Source of the DNA: Acidobacteriota bacterium
GTDB taxonomy: Bacteria > Acidobacteriota > Holophagae > Acanthopleuribacterales > Acanthopleuribacteraceae
Assembly (NCBI GenBank): GCA_030066195.1
Contig: JASJCB010000037.1
Location: forward strand, 23,075-87,074
Reading direction: 5' to 3'
DNA: 64,000 nucleotides
Under the pieces are notes generated by a model. That model worked only from the letters and a program-made list of their open reading frames with translations. It was not told where the DNA came from and made no database searches. Below, piece after piece: positions 59,794 to 64,000 of this stretch (position 1 is its first letter; each line of letters begins with the position of its first letter). A program made the translations under genes and the position numbers.

Positions 59794-61428
59794 ATGGAAA
59801 GAGACTCATATGATCTCAAAAGGCCCAATTTCGAGTCTTTGGAACTTAATTTCAATATAGCTGACAAACCTGTAGGAAGCCCAGCTCCCAAAGAGCCTTT
59901 TTTGATATTGCCGCAGCCCTCCCATGAGACTGGTGAAGCCTCTCAAAAGCAAAAGGCTGATGAATCCTCCCAGAAGACTGATGAACACTCTTTTATGATT
60001 GCATATCGACCGGAATTATTTGGCGCCTGGGAAAACTTTCAGAGGTTGGAAGGTTTATTTTTGCGTCAAACTATTGATGGCAAGGAAAGAAGGCCTTTTT
60101 TTCCAAGTCGATCCGGCATCTATCGTTCGGCTGACATTCAGTCTTGTTGCTACGCTTATGACGATAAACAATACATCTCTAATGTGGAGTTGGCCACCTT
60201 CAGCCGATGTGCCATGTGGAACCGGGAGCAAGAGTTGATACATGTCAAGAAATATCTTTTAAATACATTTAAATTGACGAACTCTGCCAGTGAAAAAGAA
60301 AGGAAAAATCGATATCATAAAATCATCAATTGGATAACCCAGAAAGGTACCGATTTTGTAGTTTCAATGATTCAACGATCCTTGTATGAAATCGATGGAT
60401 GTAAATACAAAACCGACTCACTCTCCCTTGGTCATAAGTCGCTCTTTGATGAACTAGCAGAGAATAATGAGAGCTGTGACAAATTGTCTGAAAACATAAT
60501 ACTGAGAGCACTCAAAAAAAATGATCCAATATACTTTCATTTTGAGTTAGCACTCAATATTTCAGTCCTTAATGCCGGAATTAGTGAAGTCTCCAACAAT
60601 AACTCTAAATCATTAAACGAGATTTTTTTTGAAATTATCTACCCACTTCTTTTTAATGTATTTAATCTTCTAAGTAATACCAATAATGATCTAATTGATC
60701 TAATCAATAGAGCCTACACGAAAACTAAGATTGACCCAAAAAAGCTGAACGATCCACCCATGCCTATCAATCTAAGAATAATGATCAGTCCAGACGTTAT
60801 AACCTTGCTAATTGATTACCTTGATTCGCAAAAAAAGGAAGATAGGGAGTGTATACCAGAAATTATCAATGATGATCTTAGGCAAAGTTTTTTGTATAAT
60901 ATTCGTGATTTTTTGGCACTAATAAGGCAAAAATCAAGAAGAGTTTATAACCTCTACTTCAGGAAATTTACATTTGTTAACGTCTCGGACTTACAATTCC
61001 TTGACTATCTCTATGACAGATTGGCTACCGATATGATGAAAGCTAATTTCATACTCAGTCATCTCACATGGGGCTTCTCCCTGAAGGGGAATTGGCTTCA
61101 TGAGACATACAAAAAGAAAGGCATTGAATACTTCAAGCATAATTTGAAAGCCCTATCTATTGAAAAAAAAGAAGCCGAGGATCTGATCCGGTTATTTAAA
61201 CTCTGGGATAACAAAGACCTCAAAAAAAGCTTTAAACCAGTCACGCCCTTACAGAATCACTTTGACGAATATCAATTTATCATGAAACAACACGCGGCAT
61301 ACATCAAGTACCGGTATTCGGATACGCCCTCGGCAAGCGCGATCCTCTCTGTCCGTGATCTCAAATCACAAGACAACCCGAAATTAATAAGCTACCGCTA
61401 TGTTTTCAAGGAGGATAGTCATGGCTAA
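59794..61428 (+). CDS. Unknown-family partner of DyP peroxidase, right cassette
   Basis: 544 residues from ATG 59794, with AAGGGGG upstream. It is homologous to the left-cassette protein: SYDLKR at the start, WENFQRLEGLFLRQ (79-92), IYRSADIQSCCYAY (109-122), DLQFLDYLYDRLATDMMKAN with ILSHLTW (about 397-425), and YSDTPSAS (508-515) near the end. An extra low-complexity polar stretch (residues about 44-66, rich in K, E, S, Q, D) and long, asparagine-rich central helices distinguish it. Base composition is clearly AT-richer than the PKS/NRPS genes. The end overlaps the following DyP gene by 8 nt, so the two are translationally coupled. No known motif; function unknown. Confidence 0.75.
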   Translation: MERDSYDLKRPNFESLELNFNIADKPVGSPAPKEPFLILPQPSHETGEASQKQKADESSQKTDEHSFMIAYRPELFGAWENFQRLEGLFLRQTIDGKERRPFFPSRSGIYRSADIQSCCYAYDDKQYISNVELATFSRCAMWNREQELIHVKKYLLNTFKLTNSASEKERKNRYHKIINWITQKGTDFVVSMIQRSLYEIDGCKYKTDSLSLGHKSLFDELAENNESCDKLSENIILRALKKNDPIYFHFELALNISVLNAGISEVSNNNSKSLNEIFFEIIYPLLFNVFNLLSNTNNDLIDLINRAYTKTKIDPKKLNDPPMPINLRIMISPDVITLLIDYLDSQKKEDRECIPEIINDDLRQSFLYNIRDFLALIRQKSRRVYNLYFRKFTFVNVSDLQFLDYLYDRLATDMMKANFILSHLTWGFSLKGNWLHETYKKKGIEYFKHNLKALSIEKKEAEDLIRLFKLWDNKDLKKSFKPVTPLQNHFDEYQFIMKQHAAYIKYRYSDTPSASAILSVRDLKSQDNPKLISYRYVFKEDSHG

Positions 61429-63031
61429 TATGGAAAGTGATCTTGCACTTCACAAATGGTTGGAAAGTATCGATCACTCGTTGGGTGAATTGAAGGAAGA
61501 AGATTATCATGAGATCCAGGGGTTCTTGCTAAAAGACTATGATTTAACTTATACTAAAGCTAGTCATTTCATTTGTAAGATCGAAGACGTGGAAGCTTTT
61601 CGCGTCTTTTTGCAGAAAATGCTCCCTCAAAAAAATACTGTTTCTTTAAAACCAATGATCACTTTTGGCGATATATTTTTGGAGGATGATTCGAGTAAGT
61701 TGCCAAACCCAATCATCAATCTGGCTCTAACCTATAAAGGATTGACACAGTTAATTAAGAAGGAGAAAATTAAACACTATGTAAAAGAACAGTTCCCCCA
61801 ATATGTAGAGGGTGGGCGCAAACGCGCCGTATCCGAACTTGGCGATCTACCCGAAGAACCACGGACAGGTGAACAAACTCTACCGAGTTGGGATCATACA
61901 TTCTGCGGGGGTAATTCTAGTGATGCCCATCTCATCTTGACTGTTTACTGTAAACCAAACGGCGGTAAAAACAAGGTGACATTTGAATTTGGAGAACAGA
62001 CATTCGAGTTCACCATAGTGGGCTGCTCACGAACTGAAAAGTATGAAACCGGGTTGAATATACTTGGCGAGCCGATTGAGACCGAAGTTCTGCCGGGCGG
62101 CAAAGAGCACTTCGGGTTCCGGGACGGTATTTCCCAGCCTTGGATTAACGGAGGACCGGAACCGGCATTCGCCCGAAGGGATGAGAGGATACCGCCCTGG
62201 ACCCTGTTGATCAGGGAACGTTACGAGGCCATCTATTACTTGCCGAAATCGGGTTATCGCCGAAAACTTTTTGAAAACGGGAGTTTTGCCGCCTTCCGGA
62301 TCTTGGAACAGCATGCCGCGGAATTTCGCGACTATCTGGGACAGGCGGCTTCCCTCACCGGTCACACCCGGGAATGGCTTGCTGCAAGGATGGTCGGGCG
62401 TTGGCAGAATGGCTCGCCTCTGGCTTTGTTTCCCGAAAAACCCAGTGAAGACTACTACTTGCTTGACAAATATCCGAGTGGCAAACACGTCCTTCCGGAA
62501 CACGAGAGGAGCATGGACAATGTGAGCGAAACCATCAACGACTTTGAGTACAAAAGCTCGGGTCTGAACTGCCCTTTCGGCGCCCACATCCGGCGCAACA
62601 ATCCAAGGAACACAATCATTGCGGGCCGTGCGGACTTGAGGCGAATCAACCGTCGCCTGAGGCCGTACGGACCGGAATTCAATCCATTCGAACCAGTGTC
62701 GAAACAGCAACGCCGTGGATTGGCCGGTTACTTCATCTGCACCCGATTGAAGGAACAGTTCGAGCATCTTCACAAGGTGTGGATGAATTCCGGACGCTTT
62801 ACCGGCCTTTCCATAAAAGAGAAGGATCCCATTGTAGGGAACAATCCATCGAAAGGTGCCACCCGGCAAGAAGAAAAAGGCATCTTCACCATACCCAAAG
62901 AGGACCGCGATATGACCATCAAGGGCATCCCGCGATTCGTCACGCCGCAAGGCTGCCTTTATGTATTCTTTCCAAGCAAAACAGCTTTGAACCTATTAAG
63001 CCGGAATTCCCGGGAGCCGACATCGGTTTAA
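61421..63031 (+). CDS. DyP-type heme peroxidase, right cassette
   Basis: 536 residues from ATG 61421, preceded by AAGGAGGA at 61407-61414; this start overlaps the upstream gene by 8 nt. DyP motifs: GFRDG at residues 232-236 (D235), GAHIRRNNPRN with proximal H389, and arginine R411 as distal candidate. It aligns with the left DyP throughout, for example PGGKEHFGFRDGISQPWING against PGGREHFGQLDGISLPWIQG, NGSFAAF, GRWQNGSP and the C-terminal GIPRFVTPQGCLYVFFPS. The first 200 codons are AT-rich like the upstream gene, the rest GC-richer like the main cluster. No signal peptide or encapsulin tail. Confidence 0.86.
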   Translation: MANMESDLALHKWLESIDHSLGELKEEDYHEIQGFLLKDYDLTYTKASHFICKIEDVEAFRVFLQKMLPQKNTVSLKPMITFGDIFLEDDSSKLPNPIINLALTYKGLTQLIKKEKIKHYVKEQFPQYVEGGRKRAVSELGDLPEEPRTGEQTLPSWDHTFCGGNSSDAHLILTVYCKPNGGKNKVTFEFGEQTFEFTIVGCSRTEKYETGLNILGEPIETEVLPGGKEHFGFRDGISQPWINGGPEPAFARRDERIPPWTLLIRERYEAIYYLPKSGYRRKLFENGSFAAFRILEQHAAEFRDYLGQAASLTGHTREWLAARMVGRWQNGSPLALFPEKPSEDYYLLDKYPSGKHVLPEHERSMDNVSETINDFEYKSSGLNCPFGAHIRRNNPRNTIIAGRADLRRINRRLRPYGPEFNPFEPVSKQQRRGLAGYFICTRLKEQFEHLHKVWMNSGRFTGLSIKEKDPIVGNNPSKGATRQEEKGIFTIPKEDRDMTIKGIPRFVTPQGCLYVFFPSKTALNLLSRNSREPTSV

Positions 63032-63174
63032 CAACGAGTGCATTGATGTCGACAGACATCACCCGACTTGGAAAAAGTCATGCTTTCGAACATCACAACC
63101 AAAATCACCCGATCGGGATGTATTTTGGAGATGTACCTCATATCATCGCTTATTTAGAAAAGAGTTGTGGTTCC

Positions 63175-63240
63175 TTGACCCTGACTTTTCGGTGCGCAAA
63201 GAATGAGATCTGATTCTTTGACCCTGAACTTCCGGTGTGC
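63175..63240. repeat. Pair of imperfect 23-bp direct repeats
   Basis: TTGACCCTGACTTTTCGGTGCGC at 63175-63197 recurs with 4-5 differences (one more A, then CTTCCGGTGTGC) at 63218-63240, a 43-bp period. Repeated subterminal sequences of this kind occur at ends of some insertion sequences such as IS21 types, but no transposase is seen here. Confidence 0.45.
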
Positions 63241-63407
63241 TGCATTAAGCCGTGATAAAAGAGATGCTTACAAGATTTTTTCATCGTTTCCCAAGTGCGC
63301 GCATGTGTCGCGCACCGCAAATACACAGCGCCTAATCGTCTTGAAGATAAGGATTTATGGTCTAGAGATCACAAACCCGGAACGGAACCACCTGTCGAGG
63401 TTGCAAC

Positions 63408-63860
63408 CGGTATCACTCCCGGGAAGATAACCAAAATACCGATCGAGGAGAGCACCATTCCCGAGCGGCGGCATTGTTGAATCGAAAAACACAACACCAT
63501 TCCCGGAAGCAGGTCCACCGGTGCCGAAAAATCGGGTTTTAAGCCCGGAATGATGCCTACCGCATCGCCCAAACAGACCATCAATCCCACAGCCGGGTCA
63601 TCCGCGCGACTGATTTGACAACTTCAGCCCGGAAATCGACCTTGTTTCGTAGGCAGGTTTCGATCCTCTGATTCAAATAACAACCGAAATTGGGATTGAG
63701 TTGACCTGTTTTCTCGGGAAACATGCTCTCCGAACCGACCAATATGGTCCCGATTCCAAGAACAGGACCACCCCACGCCGACCAAACCGGTATGCTTGCC
63801 CGGGAATCATATTACCCCCGGCGCTTTCAGGTAGACCTTTTCCCGAGCACTGAACCGCTT
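63408..63860. repeat. Dispersed intergenic repeat, right cluster
   Basis: ACCGGTATCACTCCCGGGAA (63408), CACCATTCCCGAGC and CACCATTCCCGGAAGC (about 63450-63505), CCCGGAATGATGCCTACC (63545) and ACCGGTATGCTTGCCCGGGA (63786) recur here. The segment CTTTCAGGTAGACCTTTTCC at 63823-63842 is nearly the reverse complement of 10119-10140. These match the words in the 10115-10250 block, pointing to one repeat family. Confidence 0.4.
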
Positions 63861-64000
63861 GAGCCCCTAAGCCAGACGAGCTGGAAAAGGGGGGCACCAG
63901 GATAAAAGTGTTGAGCACCTGAGACCATAAAAGGTGCAACAACGGTTCCCCCTGAGATTGTCAAGATCAACGCTTCTAAGAATCTGCACAAAGATTGTGG

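Larger units (their letters stand above)
63032..64000. other. Noncoding right end of the window
   Basis: About 970 bp without a supported gene. It holds a pair of 23-bp direct repeats (63175 and 63218) and, from about 63400, several CCCGGGAA/CCCGGAAT words that resemble the dispersed repeat at 10115-10250. No transposase fragment is recognisable. Confidence 0.55.

Overview
The window carries a bacterial chromosome segment of moderately high GC that joins a housekeeping half (about 1-27.5 kb) to an accessory half (about 28.3-63 kb). The housekeeping genes are a WbpM/FlaA1-like sugar dehydratase, a complete seven-gene Mrp Na+/H+ antiporter operon, an ATP synthase operon with both b' and b subunits but no a or c subunit, and an LpxH-like hydrolase. 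Together they indicate a Gram-negative, outer-membrane-bearing organism of the deltaproteobacterial/Desulfobacterota or Acidobacteriota type. No rRNA or marker gene here fixes the taxon.

Left half. On the minus strand: a partial membrane sugar-nucleotide dehydratase (1-950), an alpha/beta hydrolase, a HEAT-repeat membrane protein and mrpA-G, preceded by a 36-codon membrane microprotein overlapping mrpA by 4 nt. Two tandem tRNA-Leu(CAG) genes lie on the plus strand at 1253-1470. On the plus strand: lpxH-like, the F1/b'b ATP synthase operon, a trmN6-like methyltransferase, an orphan LivK-type lipoprotein, a PtsN-like IIA gene paired with a CBS-bearing ClC gene, and an Rpn/DUF2887-like nuclease with a partial tandem copy carrying an expanded EGRE repeat. 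Convergent to these on the minus strand are a PGM1-like ATP-grasp ligase and an SDR/DUF2867-like protein.

Right half. A four-gene plus-strand operon (31.5-59.6 kb) encodes a 1855-residue Ser/Thr kinase-AAA-GAF-AAA protein, an acyl-AMP ligase with a C-terminal carrier domain, a type I PKS (KS-DH-cMT-KR-ACP) and a 5226-residue PKS/NRPS (KS-ACP-aminotransferase-luciferase-like monooxygenase-C-A-T-C-A-T-C-A-T-C-T-TE). Neither KS is followed by an acyltransferase, and the usual KS-AT linker domain is also missing. The architecture predicts a lipopeptide with a fatty acyl-derived beta-amino (probably alpha-hydroxy) head, analogous to microginins. Proline is the best-supported residue, from the second A domain. 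The last module has a C domain but no A domain.

The most unusual feature is that this operon is bracketed by two outward-facing copies of one two-gene cassette: a protein of unknown family (474 and 544 residues) followed by a DyP-type heme peroxidase (528 and 536 residues). The left pair is transcribed leftward from a good sigma-70 promoter and the right pair rightward. I know of no described system with this layout. The unknown proteins share three clear sequence blocks and have no function I can recognise.
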